In this document: in pieces, positions 1 to 8,881 of the stretch
How positions within the stretch are numbered: position 1 is the first letter of the stretch
Layout of the letters: the number at the start of each line of letters is the position of its first letter
Source of the DNA: Bacillota bacterium
Lineage (GTDB): Bacteria > Bacillota > Clostridia > Christensenellales > Aristaeellaceae
Direction: 5' to 3'
NCBI GenBank assembly: GCA_023404345.1
Contig: JAEYCB010000044.1
Coordinates: 1 to 21,550 of the forward strand
DNA: 21,550 nucleotides
Program-made: the position numbers and the translations under genes
The notes under the pieces: generated by a model
Seen by the model: the letters and a program-made list of their open reading frames with translations, nothing else
Databases searched by the model: none
What the model was told of the DNA's origin: nothing

Positions 1-111
1 TAAACGATGCGATACCGTATAGTGTAAGTCAAAAGTAACGGGGTATTTAAACCATCTTTTCATATTTATTTAACATAATGCAGATTCTGATGTATTAGTT
101 CAGTTGTTCGC

Positions 112-512
112 CAGAATCAGCGCTCGACCACGATGCGATTTTGCAGTGTGCCGAAGAAGTTCTCCATCACTGCGTTATTCAGACCGTTTCCTTTGTGTGG
201 CATATTTTGTGCTACTCCATGGGGCTTTAACTTTGCCTATAGCCTGCCATTCGATATTGCCAACCCTGATCCGTATGTAGTTACGGGGCATCCTCCGGGC
301 CGGGCACCGACAATGCATCGTGCACCATCGTATTAACAATCTCCATTACCGGACTTTATGACAGGCGCAGGAGAAAATCTCCCGGTTAAACTGAACGGAG
401 AACCAGCAACAGGTACCTCTTTTTACCCTGTAGCAAGTACTCTATAACATACTCCCCCATTTTTCGTTGGCCTTCATTGCAGCAAAGTTCCGGCTCAGGA
501 TATTGGGCGCAG
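112..512 (-). pseudogene. Decayed IS3-family transposase (orfB) remnant
   Basis: Reading the minus strand gives the landmarks of an IS3-family OrfB integrase core, but broken by stops and frame changes. From the upstream side they are ANEKW near 460-475 (family: P-NEKWVTD), FNREI near 390-405, VMEIVNTM near 325-345, HTDQGWQY near 259-283 (the second catalytic Asp) and KGNGLNNAVMENFFGTL near 140-195 (the catalytic Glu). In-frame stops separate these blocks, so no functional protein can be made. Neither end of the element nor its inverted repeats could be recognised. The exact IS3 subgroup is not assigned. It is a fossil insertion beside the aerobactin locus. Confidence 0.8.
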
Positions 513-707
513 ATCATCCTCTCAGGAATTTCAGGATCTGCCAGACGGTGCTGAGACGACGCTTACTTGTAAGGTTAGTTTTCAGACGGACAATGAAATG
601 AGGATATGCGATAAATTTCAGTCAAAGATCCATAAAACAGAAATAATGTTATTCAGTGGTGAACAGTCCATTCCGGAGACGGAATATCTTGTTAAGGCTG
701 TATATTA
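513..707. other. Unassigned DNA between the IS3 remnant and the iutA repeats
   Basis: I recognise no gene here. A plus-strand frame without stops runs from 448 to 733, but its first ATG is near 598 and its translation matches no family I know. Its 5' part overlaps the minus-strand IS3 remnant. A minus-strand frame of about 28 codons between about 517 and 600 is also open and equally unrecognised. It is probably remnant DNA. Confidence 0.4.
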
Positions 708-739
708 TACTGGCTGTAAACAATACTGGCTGTAAACAA
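708..739. repeat. Perfect 16-bp tandem direct repeat
   Basis: TACTGGCTGTAAACAA occurs at 708-723 and again immediately at 724-739. The second copy overlaps the left arm of the inverted repeat at 729-770, so the sequence TGTAAACAA is present in direct and inverted form. It may be a slippage duplication of one hairpin arm. Confidence 0.9.
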
Positions 740-770
740 CATGGCCACCAAGGACCATGTTGTTTACAGC
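729..770 (-). terminator. Long perfect hairpin after iutA, possible terminator
   Basis: GCTGTAAACAACATGG (729-744) is exactly reverse-complementary to 755-770, leaving a 10-nt loop. The hairpin lies 26 bp past the iutA stop, where the aerobactin transcript should end. No U-run follows on the minus strand (the next bases are CAGTATTG), so it does not fit a textbook intrinsic terminator. It may stabilise the 3' end or be part of a mobile-element end. Confidence 0.5.
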
Positions 771-796
771 ATACCCTTGTTGCAAAAGCATCCCCG

Positions 797-2995
797 TCAG
801 AACAGCACTGAGTAGTTCAGACCAAAGGTTCGGCCCCGGCCTTTGTAGTCGTACAGTGAAGCAGGGCCGTAACCCGGGCTGTAGTACAGAGGTGCACGCT
901 GTCCCCAGACAGTGGTATAGTCACGGTCGAAGAGGTTCTCAACGCTGAAGCTGAGTGTTCCCACCGGAAGCTGCCAACTACTGATAAAATCGACGGTAGT
1001 GTAACCATTAATATCGTTACCCTCTGCATCGCTTACGTCGAAAGAAGTGGTGCTCTGTACACGCAGACTCCACGGTTCCGGCGCCCAGTTAATGTAAGCT
1101 GTCGCTTTCGATGGACTTGATTCCTTCACGTCATATTTTTGCCATTGACCGTTCACTTTCGACTCGGTTTTCAGCACATTGAAGTTCACACCGGTACTCC
1201 AGTCAGTATCCGGGATCAGGTAGTCCACCGCACCTTCCACGCCGTAAATACGGCGCCTGTCGTCCTTCACACTGATGGTCAGATCTTTATTCCTTTCCAC
1301 GCTCTTATTGGAAAGCGAGTAATATGCCGCGATTTGAGTCCGCAGGTTGTCACCGGTAAAGCGCCAGCCCAGTTCATAAGAATCGACTTTCACGCCTTCC
1401 AGCTTACTGTCGCTGACGTTCACGCTCTTTGTCAGGGAAAGATGGCCGTTCACTGCTGCACCATAGATGCCGCGACCATAATATTTCCCCGGATCCGGCA
1501 ATGCCACCCCCTGGGAAAAATTGAACCATGCCTGCTGACGTTCGGTGATGTGCATCAGCAGACCAGCATTGAACAGAAAGTTATCGTAATCTACCGAACC
1601 ACCAGGAATGGCGTCGGCAGATATCGCCTTCCCGGCAGCAATCTTCTGTTGCTGCGTGTAGTCGATGAAATCATCTACCCTGTTCTCAGTATACTGATAG
1701 CGTACGCCACCGCTAACGGTAAAAATATCATTAATGTCATAGCTGGATTGCAGGAAGGCCGCCAGATTGGTGATGTCATATGACGGATAGCGCCCGGTGG
1801 TGTAAATCTTATGGTTGTTCAGCCCTCCGGAAGCACTTGCCTGAGCCAGATCGAAGAACATCTGGTTGGAGGTAAAGCGCTCATGCTCAGCATCCAGCCC
1901 CCAGGTGATTTGCCAGCCGTCCATCAGTTGGCTGTTCAGAGTCAGTTTCATGCCGTACTGGTCGGTATCCTGCTGTGACGAGGAGAAAGCCGTCGCCTGT
2001 TTATTCGCATTTACCGTCGGGAACGGGTAGTACCGCAACGACTCATCGCGGTAGTAAACCTGACCGACCAGTTCCTGTCCCAGGAAATCACTGTCAGAGT
2101 ACTGCAGGCTGATCAAATGCCGCTCAGTGCCGGGAATGCGGTCAGAATTCAGCCCCTTACTGACGTATGGTGTGCTGCTCCCGCTGATGGCGGAAAAGCC
2201 TTTCCCGAGATTAAGCCCGTAATTGTCGTCTCCCTGACTTTTATAGTACTGCGTTATCAGTTGAAGCTGCCGGGATTCATCGATGTTCAGCGTACCGGTT
2301 CCCATGATGTCCAGCCGATTGGAGTGCTGCAGGCCGGTCTGGGTGTTATCAAGCAGAGTGGCATCGCCGTTACCGTCAAACCAGCCGCCAAATTTCTGAT
2401 ATGCCACGGAAAGACGTCCGGAGATATGGTCATTTCCGCCGGAGACAGCACCGGCAATGCGCTCATCGTGATCTTTACTGCTGTTAAAGCCACTTTTTGT
2501 GCCAGCCTCAAACTCCATCATGGTTTCCGGCTGACCTTTTTTGGTCACGATGTTGATCAACCCTCCGGTACTCCCGCCACCGTACAGGGCCGTCGCGCCG
2601 GAGATCACTTCAATATGGTCGATATTAAAAGGATCGACAGAGTCCAGTTGTCGGCTGTCGGAACGTGAAGAGTTGAGGCGCACACCGTCAATCAGGACAA
2701 CCAGCGGGCGGCCACGCATGTTCATACCGTAGTTGGTTCGACTCTGGCTGCTGACATCAAGGCCGGGGATTAACTGAGCCAGTGCGTCTTTCAGCTCTTT
2801 ACCGCCCTGAATCTGCTGCTCCAGTTCGGCATTTTCGATAACCCAGGTGGTTTGCGCCATCTCCGCTACAGTTCGATTGCTGCGGCTGGCAGACACTATG
2901 ATCTCATTATCATCGTTTTGCTGGGCGACAGCTGGTGACAGCACGACAAGAAGCAGCGGACCAAGAGCCCGGGGCATATACTTTTTGCGCATCAT
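797..2995 (-). CDS. iutA: Ferric aerobactin outer-membrane receptor IutA
   Basis: TonB-dependent receptor that imports ferric aerobactin across the outer membrane. The start chosen is the ATG at 2995, which gives 732 residues, the usual IutA length. It follows an AGGAA ribosome site and lies 2 bp after the iucD stop; the open frame extends further upstream only inside iucD. A signal peptide of about 24 residues ends PAVA before QQNDD. A TonB-box-like stretch (EIIVSAS) follows, then a plug domain with the motifs NYGMNMRGRPL and GGSTGGLINIVTKKG, then the beta-barrel ending in a C-terminal Phe (NYSVLF), as usual for outer-membrane porins and receptors. It is the last gene of the operon. Compared with the pColV IutA I remember, the signal peptide, N-terminus and some barrel loops differ. 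Confidence 0.97.
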   Translation of the reverse strand: MMRKKYMPRALGPLLLVVLSPAVAQQNDDNEIIVSASRSNRTVAEMAQTTWVIENAELEQQIQGGKELKDALAQLIPGLDVSSQSRTNYGMNMRGRPLVVLIDGVRLNSSRSDSRQLDSVDPFNIDHIEVISGATALYGGGSTGGLINIVTKKGQPETMMEFEAGTKSGFNSSKDHDERIAGAVSGGNDHISGRLSVAYQKFGGWFDGNGDATLLDNTQTGLQHSNRLDIMGTGTLNIDESRQLQLITQYYKSQGDDNYGLNLGKGFSAISGSSTPYVSKGLNSDRIPGTERHLISLQYSDSDFLGQELVGQVYYRDESLRYYPFPTVNANKQATAFSSSQQDTDQYGMKLTLNSQLMDGWQITWGLDAEHERFTSNQMFFDLAQASASGGLNNHKIYTTGRYPSYDITNLAAFLQSSYDINDIFTVSGGVRYQYTENRVDDFIDYTQQQKIAAGKAISADAIPGGSVDYDNFLFNAGLLMHITERQQAWFNFSQGVALPDPGKYYGRGIYGAAVNGHLSLTKSVNVSDSKLEGVKVDSYELGWRFTGDNLRTQIAAYYSLSNKSVERNKDLTISVKDDRRRIYGVEGAVDYLIPDTDWSTGVNFNVLKTESKVNGQWQKYDVKESSPSKATAYINWAPEPWSLRVQSTTSFDVSDAEGNDINGYTTVDFISSWQLPVGTLSFSVENLFDRDYTTVWGQRAPLYYSPGYGPASLYDYKGRGRTFGLNYSVLF

Positions 2996-2997
2996 CG

Positions 2998-4335
2998 TTA
3001 TTCCTGAATATTTGCTGTATAGTGAGTTAAAGAAGCAGCCTCCGGCTGCGGTTTTTTCCGGCTGCCGCTGCGCCACTGAATCAGTGCGGGCGGCATACTG
3101 AGATCGAATAAATCACGCCCCAGTACGCGATTAAGAATACGTGCAGATCGCCAGGCCATCAGGCTGAGCTGGGGTTCGGCGATGCCATGAGTTTGCATGC
3201 TGGCGTTGACCGCAAAGATGTTATTTTCTTTCGGGCCACTCCATTCCAGAGTGAAGTCATCACGCACTTTAAAGGTGTTCTTATCGTGCATGGTGATCAA
3301 GGGCATCAGTGAGGGAAGTATTTGTGGCAATGCAGAACGGTAACCTGTGGCGAAAATCACCACATCACTTTCCAGGCTCTCTCTGCCCTGATCCAGATGA
3401 TGTTCCATCAATAACCTCCAGCCCGGACCACTACTTTCCAGAGTTGTTACCGAGCGACTGGGTAGCAGACGGATATTTCTTGGTTTTCTCAGAACTTCAA
3501 AACGGTGGTACAACTCACGATAAATGGTCAGTAAAGAATCGGCAGTGATGCCATCCGATGTCATTTTCTGCTCATCCAGTAACTGATGGCGAATATCTTC
3601 CTTCAGTCCGGAGAAGCCTGAAATATATTCAGGTGTAAAATACTCATCAGCAAAAGCAGCCTCATCCAGTGCGTTAAAATTATTACGCCGTGAGACCCAG
3701 TTTATTTCCGCCGCTTCTCCCCATTCCCCGCGTAATGCATTAAGGAACAGGTCTGCACCACTCTGTCCTCCACCAACCACGGTTATCCGTTTTTCACTCA
3801 GGTCCGGCCGACGAAGATTCATTTCACTGGCATGGAAACAGGATTGTGTCACATGCTTCACACAGGGTGGTAAATAAGGTTGTTTTCCTGTACCAAGGCA
3901 GATATTGTGGGCAAAATATTCTCCCCGACTGGTCTGAACCAGAAACAATCGACTTTTTTTGTCGAAATCAATATTTTCAACGGTATGACTGAAATACAGG
4001 TTATTCATATCTTCAGCAGCCCAGCGGAGATAGTCAGAAAACTCTTCACGGGATACTGTACGTAGCCTGCTTGTAAGGAAGCGATAGAACTTTTTGTGCT
4101 TCACCAGATAGTTAACAAAGCTGTAGGGATTTGTAGGTGCAACTGCACTGACCAGATCTTTCAGAAAGACGGTCTGCATATGACAATCCGGTACCAGCAT
4201 ACCCGGATGCCAGGAAAAATGAGGATGTTCGTCAAAGAAGAGACAGTTCAGTTCTTCGATCTGATGTGACAATGCAGCAATGCTGAGATTAAATGGCCCT
4301 GTCCCGACACCAATAAAATCGACACTTTTTTTCAT
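2998..4335 (-). CDS. iucD: L-lysine N6-monooxygenase IucD (aerobactin synthesis)
   Basis: Flavin-dependent enzyme that hydroxylates the side-chain amine of L-lysine, the first committed step of aerobactin synthesis. The 445-residue protein begins MKKSVDFIGVGTGPFNLS. It carries the FAD-binding GVGTGP at residues 9-14, an NADPH-binding GGGQSG at about 188-193 and the late ATGYRSALP motif shared by N-hydroxylating monooxygenases. Its ATG overlaps the iucC stop by 4 bp (ATGA), implying translational coupling. Its own stop is 2 bp before iutA. The C-terminus continues about 20 residues past WRSG, longer than the shortest IucD version I recall, although the catalytic region is complete. Confidence 0.97.
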   Translation of the reverse strand: MKKSVDFIGVGTGPFNLSIAALSHQIEELNCLFFDEHPHFSWHPGMLVPDCHMQTVFLKDLVSAVAPTNPYSFVNYLVKHKKFYRFLTSRLRTVSREEFSDYLRWAAEDMNNLYFSHTVENIDFDKKSRLFLVQTSRGEYFAHNICLGTGKQPYLPPCVKHVTQSCFHASEMNLRRPDLSEKRITVVGGGQSGADLFLNALRGEWGEAAEINWVSRRNNFNALDEAAFADEYFTPEYISGFSGLKEDIRHQLLDEQKMTSDGITADSLLTIYRELYHRFEVLRKPRNIRLLPSRSVTTLESSGPGWRLLMEHHLDQGRESLESDVVIFATGYRSALPQILPSLMPLITMHDKNTFKVRDDFTLEWSGPKENNIFAVNASMQTHGIAEPQLSLMAWRSARILNRVLGRDLFDLSMPPALIQWRSGSRKKPQPEAASLTHYTANIQE

Positions 4336-6074
4336 GATTCATATTCCTGAGTTACCAGCCACAGCGGATTTTGCAGATTCTCAAGGTAATTCGGCAGCAT
4401 GCGACTGCCGCCATCCAGGTCCGGCCAGGTCAGTTTTACCGGGTTCAGCACCACGCGAATGATTTGTGGCCTGAAGAGTGAGAAAAGCGCAAAACGCTCT
4501 GCCATTTGTGGATGTTTGTTCATGTAATCACTCAACACTGCTGCCAGCAGTTGATAAAATCGCCTTTCAGGTACGCCAAGACGAACCATCAGTGGCGAAA
4601 TAAAACGCAGTACTGTCACGAAGTGGCCCGTCTGCAAATCATGGATTAAGTAGTCCGCACTCAGACGGGATGTGACATCACGCACCTCCTGAGGCAAAGA
4701 GTCCATTTCGGGAAACGCTTCTTTCACCAGCCGCATATCGCCCTGGAAGTCTTTCAGCAGAACACGCTGTGGTACCCCCTCTTTCATGGCGAGCGTTATA
4801 TTTTGTCCGTGTGCAATAAGCGCGACACCGTAGCGGCAAAGCAGGTGATACAGCGGAACCACAACCACCCGGAACAATTGCGTAAGCCAGGTTTCAGCGT
4901 CCAGTCCGGAGCGGTCGATATATGCGCCTGCCAGCGGCTGATTGTTTTCGTCGCACTCCATCAGTGTTGCCATCAGAACAGGACTTTCATCCGGTTTCAG
5001 CCAGCGGCACGGATTCTCCCGCCAGATAACACCAAGCATTTCCTGGTAGCGATAGGGAGCCCGGGCAAGCGCGGCATAGCCTTCATGGGACACATAGCCT
5101 GCAGCCGGTTCACCAAGGATCACTGCGCCGCTTTGCACCAGGGTGGCGTCGGTCGCAAAAACCTGTTGCAGCCAGCGTGAAGCCAGTGGTCCGGCAGCGA
5201 TATATCTGCCAGGGATCCCCCGGTAGCATGAGGTGTTGTAGATGGTCAGCGGCAGCTTGATATCCAGCCCTCCCCGGCGGCTGGCGTTGGTCAGGGTACG
5301 CAGCGACTGCTGGGCGAGCCACTGGTCGCCAAACTCGCCGAGAGACACCATCCTGCCTTCGGCAAAATCAGCGATGAAGTCTGTGGCGATTTTTTGCTGC
5401 CACTGCCACGGATGTACCGGCAGCGGCAGCCAGTTGTGATCCAGCCCGTTTTCCTGCCAGACCTGACTGAAGCGTGTAAACTCCTGCGGATCCATTGCGG
5501 CAGTCAACAACTGCTGAATATCCAGATCGTTATCGCAGCGCCAGATCATATGTTCACGTTTTACCGCCAGCCAGTGCAGTCTGAAGGTGTTGGTATACTC
5601 TGGCGCATATCGTTCCAGCGCCTCTTTGCCCCAGCCACGGCGACCTTTATTAAAAACGAATTTAGGATGACCGCTCAGCAGGCATTGCAGACGATCGGCA
5701 TCAAGATTAATCAGGTCACTGGCACTCAGTCCGCGACGGGCCTTCAGCAGTTGCAGGTCGCCCAGTAGCGTGGCATACAAATCCTGCATATGCTCTGCAA
5801 CAGTGGCATCACTCATTGACAGCACCGGCTTTAGCTGCATCAGCAGCGTCTGCGCCAGTACTGGTTCGTCCGTGCAGCGCAACGTTTGGGCATCAATCCA
5901 CAGCCAGCCCCAGATACCACGTTCAGCGATGAAGCGCCATTGTGCTCCCGGCAGGTTAATGCAGTAGTGGTCATCGCCCTGAGATTCCGCGTGGAAAACC
6001 TGCTCATACTCCATCTCAGACAACATTTTTGCCACCAGCCGACGGTTAACAAAATCCCAGTCCTTGTGATTCAT
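4332..6074 (-). CDS. iucC: Aerobactin synthase subunit IucC (NIS synthetase)
   Basis: ATP-dependent, NRPS-independent siderophore synthetase of the IucA/IucC family. It joins the second N6-acetyl-N6-hydroxylysine to the citrate intermediate made by IucA, completing aerobactin in the cytoplasm. The protein is 580 residues, normal for the family. It shows the conserved nucleotide-binding block SGHPKFVFNKGRRGWG (about residues 133-148), LPLPVHPWQW, a TNASRRGGLDIKLP stretch, and the C-terminal GVALIAHGQN and LLKDFQGDMR motifs. Its ATG shares one base with the iucB stop (TAATG) and its stop overlaps the iucD start, so the pathway genes are tightly coupled. Confidence 0.97.
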   Translation of the reverse strand: MNHKDWDFVNRRLVAKMLSEMEYEQVFHAESQGDDHYCINLPGAQWRFIAERGIWGWLWIDAQTLRCTDEPVLAQTLLMQLKPVLSMSDATVAEHMQDLYATLLGDLQLLKARRGLSASDLINLDADRLQCLLSGHPKFVFNKGRRGWGKEALERYAPEYTNTFRLHWLAVKREHMIWRCDNDLDIQQLLTAAMDPQEFTRFSQVWQENGLDHNWLPLPVHPWQWQQKIATDFIADFAEGRMVSLGEFGDQWLAQQSLRTLTNASRRGGLDIKLPLTIYNTSCYRGIPGRYIAAGPLASRWLQQVFATDATLVQSGAVILGEPAAGYVSHEGYAALARAPYRYQEMLGVIWRENPCRWLKPDESPVLMATLMECDENNQPLAGAYIDRSGLDAETWLTQLFRVVVVPLYHLLCRYGVALIAHGQNITLAMKEGVPQRVLLKDFQGDMRLVKEAFPEMDSLPQEVRDVTSRLSADYLIHDLQTGHFVTVLRFISPLMVRLGVPERRFYQLLAAVLSDYMNKHPQMAERFALFSLFRPQIIRVVLNPVKLTWPDLDGGSRMLPNYLENLQNPLWLVTQEYES

Positions 6075-7021
6075 TACAGACCGACCTCCGTGAAGAAGTG
6101 ATGACGATCCGCCATCACCATGCGCGAGCGCTTATGTGGGAAGTCGAACTCTTTAATTGTCCGGTATCCCGCAGGCTCAAGATGGCGGAACAGGCGCTGG
6201 TTATCGGTGCGTGGCTCCAGTACTGTGCGCTGCGTACGGGGCTCATCCAGCAGCAGGTAATGTGTCAGCCCGCGCAGCCAGCTTTGCACATAGTGGGCCC
6301 CGCGCCATTGCTGTTCACCAACCAGCAGATGCAGGCCACGGTCAAAGGGCTGCCACGAATAGTGACGACCAATGCGGTCTTCCGCCGCCCAGTAGATTTC
6401 GAAATAGCTGAATGGCCGATCGTCGAAGCACCCAATCAGCGGGAATGCATGTTTACCGGTGAGCTGGCGCTCCAGATAGGCGGTCTGTACCTCCAGTGAG
6501 CCACTTTGCTCCCAGAAATACTCAACGCGCGGATCATTCATCCAGCGGGTGAAACGTTCTGCATCAGAAACGGGATCGGCAATGCGGAAACTCAGCATCC
6601 TGCGAATACGTGGATCGTAACGGCGGTAAACCTCACCCTGTGGACGGGGTGGGCGCTGCGGGAAATAAATCTCACGCTCTGCATCAAAAACCATTTCACC
6701 GGAGGCCCGGTTTGCCGGTGAACTCAACCATAACGGTAACTGCCAGAAGGCAGTACGATGGATAATGTCGCTTTTTACCTGCCCAAAAAGCGTCAGCGCC
6801 TGTGGCTCCTCACGCCATTCGGCCCAGGGGAGAGCCACTGCTGACAGTTGTGGTGCGGCGATAAATATCTGATCCAGCGCATCGCACAGCCACCCTGTCG
6901 GCAGCTCCCCGGAACAGTGCAACACCGCGCTATTGTCCAGTCCCCAGCCAAGATTCAGGGGCTTGTCGAGTTTTTCACAGCGCAGTCCATATCTGCTGTG
7001 AATAATGTTTGCCTCAGACAT
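6074..7021 (-). CDS. iucB: N6-hydroxylysine O-acetyltransferase IucB
   Basis: Transfers acetyl from acetyl-CoA to N6-hydroxylysine, producing the hydroxamate arm of aerobactin. The 315-residue protein, the usual IucB length, ends in a GNAT-fold acetyltransferase domain of the siderophore type (about residues 145-310). Recognisable blocks include FTRWMNDPRVEYFWEQ, HAFPLIGCFDDRPFSYFEIYW and LLVGEQQWRGAHYVQSWLRG. The ATG directly abuts the iucA stop (TGA then ATG) and its TAA overlaps iucC by one base. Confidence 0.97.
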   Translation of the reverse strand: MSEANIIHSRYGLRCEKLDKPLNLGWGLDNSAVLHCSGELPTGWLCDALDQIFIAAPQLSAVALPWAEWREEPQALTLFGQVKSDIIHRTAFWQLPLWLSSPANRASGEMVFDAEREIYFPQRPPRPQGEVYRRYDPRIRRMLSFRIADPVSDAERFTRWMNDPRVEYFWEQSGSLEVQTAYLERQLTGKHAFPLIGCFDDRPFSYFEIYWAAEDRIGRHYSWQPFDRGLHLLVGEQQWRGAHYVQSWLRGLTHYLLLDEPRTQRTVLEPRTDNQRLFRHLEPAGYRTIKEFDFPHKRSRMVMADRHHFFTEVGL

Positions 7022-8746
7022 TCAGACCTCCTGAGCCTGCAGCGGGTTAGCGAAATCGAAATAGATCACCGAAGGGTCAACAATGGTGTTCTCGTTATGA
7101 TCGTTCAGATAACAGAAAAAGTTACCTTTTACGTTCCAGTACGGACTTTCCAGCACGTAGTTGAGACAGGTTTTATGAGTCACCTGATCACGCACTTCAG
7201 CCAGCGATGCTCGTACACGAGCCATCAGATTCGATTCGCTGTCCAGCCCGGCAGCCCCCAGCGCAGCGGTCACAGCAAAAGTGGAGTTAACCAGCAGGTA
7301 ATAAGGGAAATAGCGCAGCAACTGCTCATGGGTGAAAATATTTTCCGCCTGCGCCTCGCCAATAGAATCGAGCCAGTCTGTCGCGTGAGGCATAAAAGCG
7401 CTGCCCTGACAGTCACGGTAAATAAATCCGACCGGCAGATCCCCAAGCATCTGGACAAGAATATTTTGCTGATGCGCCAGCAGCACCAGGCCGTAATCCG
7501 CTTCAGCCGTAAACAGCGGCTTTAGCACTTGCTGACAGTATGCATCGACCCATGCATGGGCGGCCTGTTGCACAGTGATACCGAGGCGATCGCTCAGGCG
7601 TTTTACCGCCGAAACCAGCAGCGAATCACCGCCATCAGGTGCGGCCTGAGTCAGGGAGACCAGTACGTTAGTCTGGCTTTTCGGCTGATCCACCAGCAGA
7701 TTTTCACGCAGGGCAAACAGACTTTCCTGCATGATGTTGCCGTTAAGATCGAGCAGCCCGGCCCAGCCATCCTCCTGCATTACCCGGAAAGTCGGGAAGC
7801 GGACCTGTAGCATCTGCCAGCCGTCGGTTTGAGCCAGGCGTGCCAGGCGCATCCCACGCTTCACTTCTTTCACGGACAGAGTACGGATGGAGTTGGTCAG
7901 CCGTACGCTCAGGGAGAACTTGATCATATCGCGGCTGGTGGCACAGTAGAGGGAACGGGAAGAGGTGGTCGGCAGCCACGACGTGCCGGCCTCACCTAAG
8001 TCTTTAATCAGCCCTTTAGCAACAAGTGCCTGGCACCACCCCTGCTGCAAAAGATATTCCCCCTGCCACGGGTGCAACGGGAACAGCCATTGGTTGTCAC
8101 TTAATTCGTTGAGTAACTGAGGCGCATTCTCTGCGGCAAATCGCGTCAGCCGCTGTTGAAGGTTGAGATGCAAACTTTCACCGGCGATTTGCGTTTTATC
8201 CACCGAAAACCACCGCAGTGGGAAGTGGGGTGCCATATCAGGCAGGTAGCGTTCAGCCTCCCGCCGGTTAAACGGTTCATGAGACTTAGGCGCAGGGTGG
8301 AAAGCGTGTCCTGTCAGCAGCGCCTGCTCAGCCTCGCCAAAATTCAACGCTTTTTCACGCAGAGCGGCCCAGTCATGACGGGCATCAATTGCCTGTTGCG
8401 TATGGACATGGCTTTCCAGCACGCGCTGGTGGAAAGTTTCGCAGAGGGGAACGGGCAGAAACAGTTGATGGCGTAGCTTATCAATAATAAGCCGGGAGAG
8501 AGTGGTAAAGTCGACAGGATAACTGCCTGATGCCGTGACCAGACGTGCAGGAAATGCAAAGCGGTGATGCTGGGTTGGGGAGAAATAAGCCACTCTGAAA
8601 TGGAGCGATTTCTGCTCATCCAGCGGGATGAGCAATTCGTCTGGCGGGTATTCTGTCAGTTTCCAGTCTGTGGTTTCACGAATCAGTGCATTCAGGAAGC
8701 ACTGCGCAGCCACATCTGTGGCTGGTTTTTCAGAGGGCAGGGTCAT
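7022..8746 (-). CDS. iucA: N2-citryl-lysine-type synthetase IucA (NIS synthetase)
   Basis: First NIS synthetase of the pathway. It couples N6-acetyl-N6-hydroxylysine to one carboxyl group of citrate. The start used is the ATG at 8746 (MTLPSEKPATDVAAQ), giving 574 residues, the usual length, with GGGAG upstream. The frame is open 22 codons further, but those codons are the promoter/Fur region and encode an implausible hydrophobic run. Motifs include GHAFHPAPKS, FPLHPWQGEYLLQ, PTTSSRSLY, VLLAHQQNILVQM and YRDCQGSAF. It is the first gene of the iucABCD-iutA operon. Confidence 0.97.
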   Translation of the reverse strand: MTLPSEKPATDVAAQCFLNALIRETTDWKLTEYPPDELLIPLDEQKSLHFRVAYFSPTQHHRFAFPARLVTASGSYPVDFTTLSRLIIDKLRHQLFLPVPLCETFHQRVLESHVHTQQAIDARHDWAALREKALNFGEAEQALLTGHAFHPAPKSHEPFNRREAERYLPDMAPHFPLRWFSVDKTQIAGESLHLNLQQRLTRFAAENAPQLLNELSDNQWLFPLHPWQGEYLLQQGWCQALVAKGLIKDLGEAGTSWLPTTSSRSLYCATSRDMIKFSLSVRLTNSIRTLSVKEVKRGMRLARLAQTDGWQMLQVRFPTFRVMQEDGWAGLLDLNGNIMQESLFALRENLLVDQPKSQTNVLVSLTQAAPDGGDSLLVSAVKRLSDRLGITVQQAAHAWVDAYCQQVLKPLFTAEADYGLVLLAHQQNILVQMLGDLPVGFIYRDCQGSAFMPHATDWLDSIGEAQAENIFTHEQLLRYFPYYLLVNSTFAVTAALGAAGLDSESNLMARVRASLAEVRDQVTHKTCLNYVLESPYWNVKGNFFCYLNDHNENTIVDPSVIYFDFANPLQAQEV

Positions 8747-8780
8747 AGTCAAACAGCTCCCACACAGTAAAATAATAACA

Positions 8781-8809
8781 ATTATGTCAATAATGATTCT
8801 CATTATCAA
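8781..8809 (-). promoter_or_regulatory. iucA promoter with overlapping Fur box
   Basis: On the minus strand, a -35 TTGATA (8804-8809) and a -10 CATAAT (8781-8786) are separated by exactly 17 bp. A Fur box covers 8789-8807. Read on the plus strand it is AATAATGATTCTCATTATC, which matches the 19-bp consensus GATAATGATAATCATTATC at 16 positions. It lies between and over the promoter elements. Iron-loaded Fur should block RNA polymerase, giving iron-starvation induction, as is established for aerobactin. Confidence 0.9.
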
Positions 8810-8821
8810 CAATAAATGTTA

Positions 8822-8850
8822 TTGTCAGATAAATTAATTTTACAAATAAA
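8822..8850 (+). promoter_or_regulatory. Possible shiF promoter
   Basis: TTGTCA (8822-8827) and AATAAA (8845-8850) match the -35 at 5/6 and the -10 at 4/6, with a 17-bp spacer. They sit in an AT-rich stretch upstream of shiF. A GGAG at 8865-8868 could be the ribosome site. The Fur box of the divergent iucA promoter ends 15 bp upstream, so Fur may affect both directions. This is an inference from pattern only. Confidence 0.4.
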
Positions 8851-8881
8851 CACAATTAATACATGGAGTTGAAACATTATA

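Noticed and set aside
133..336. Plus-strand frame of 67 codons at the left end
   Set aside because: The minus strand of this stretch carries the IS3-family HTDQGWQY and VMENFFGTL motifs, so the plus frame is a shadow of a pseudogene.
1139..2668. Long plus-strand open frames (1139-1783 and 2117-2668) inside iutA
   Set aside because: They are antisense to a clearly coding receptor gene, lack recognisable domains or ribosome sites, and reflect its codon bias.
8785..8790. Exact TTGACA on the minus strand as the iucA -35
   Set aside because: No usable -10 lies 16-18 bp downstream. The TTGATA/CATAAT pair with a 17-bp spacer fits better and places the Fur box over the promoter.
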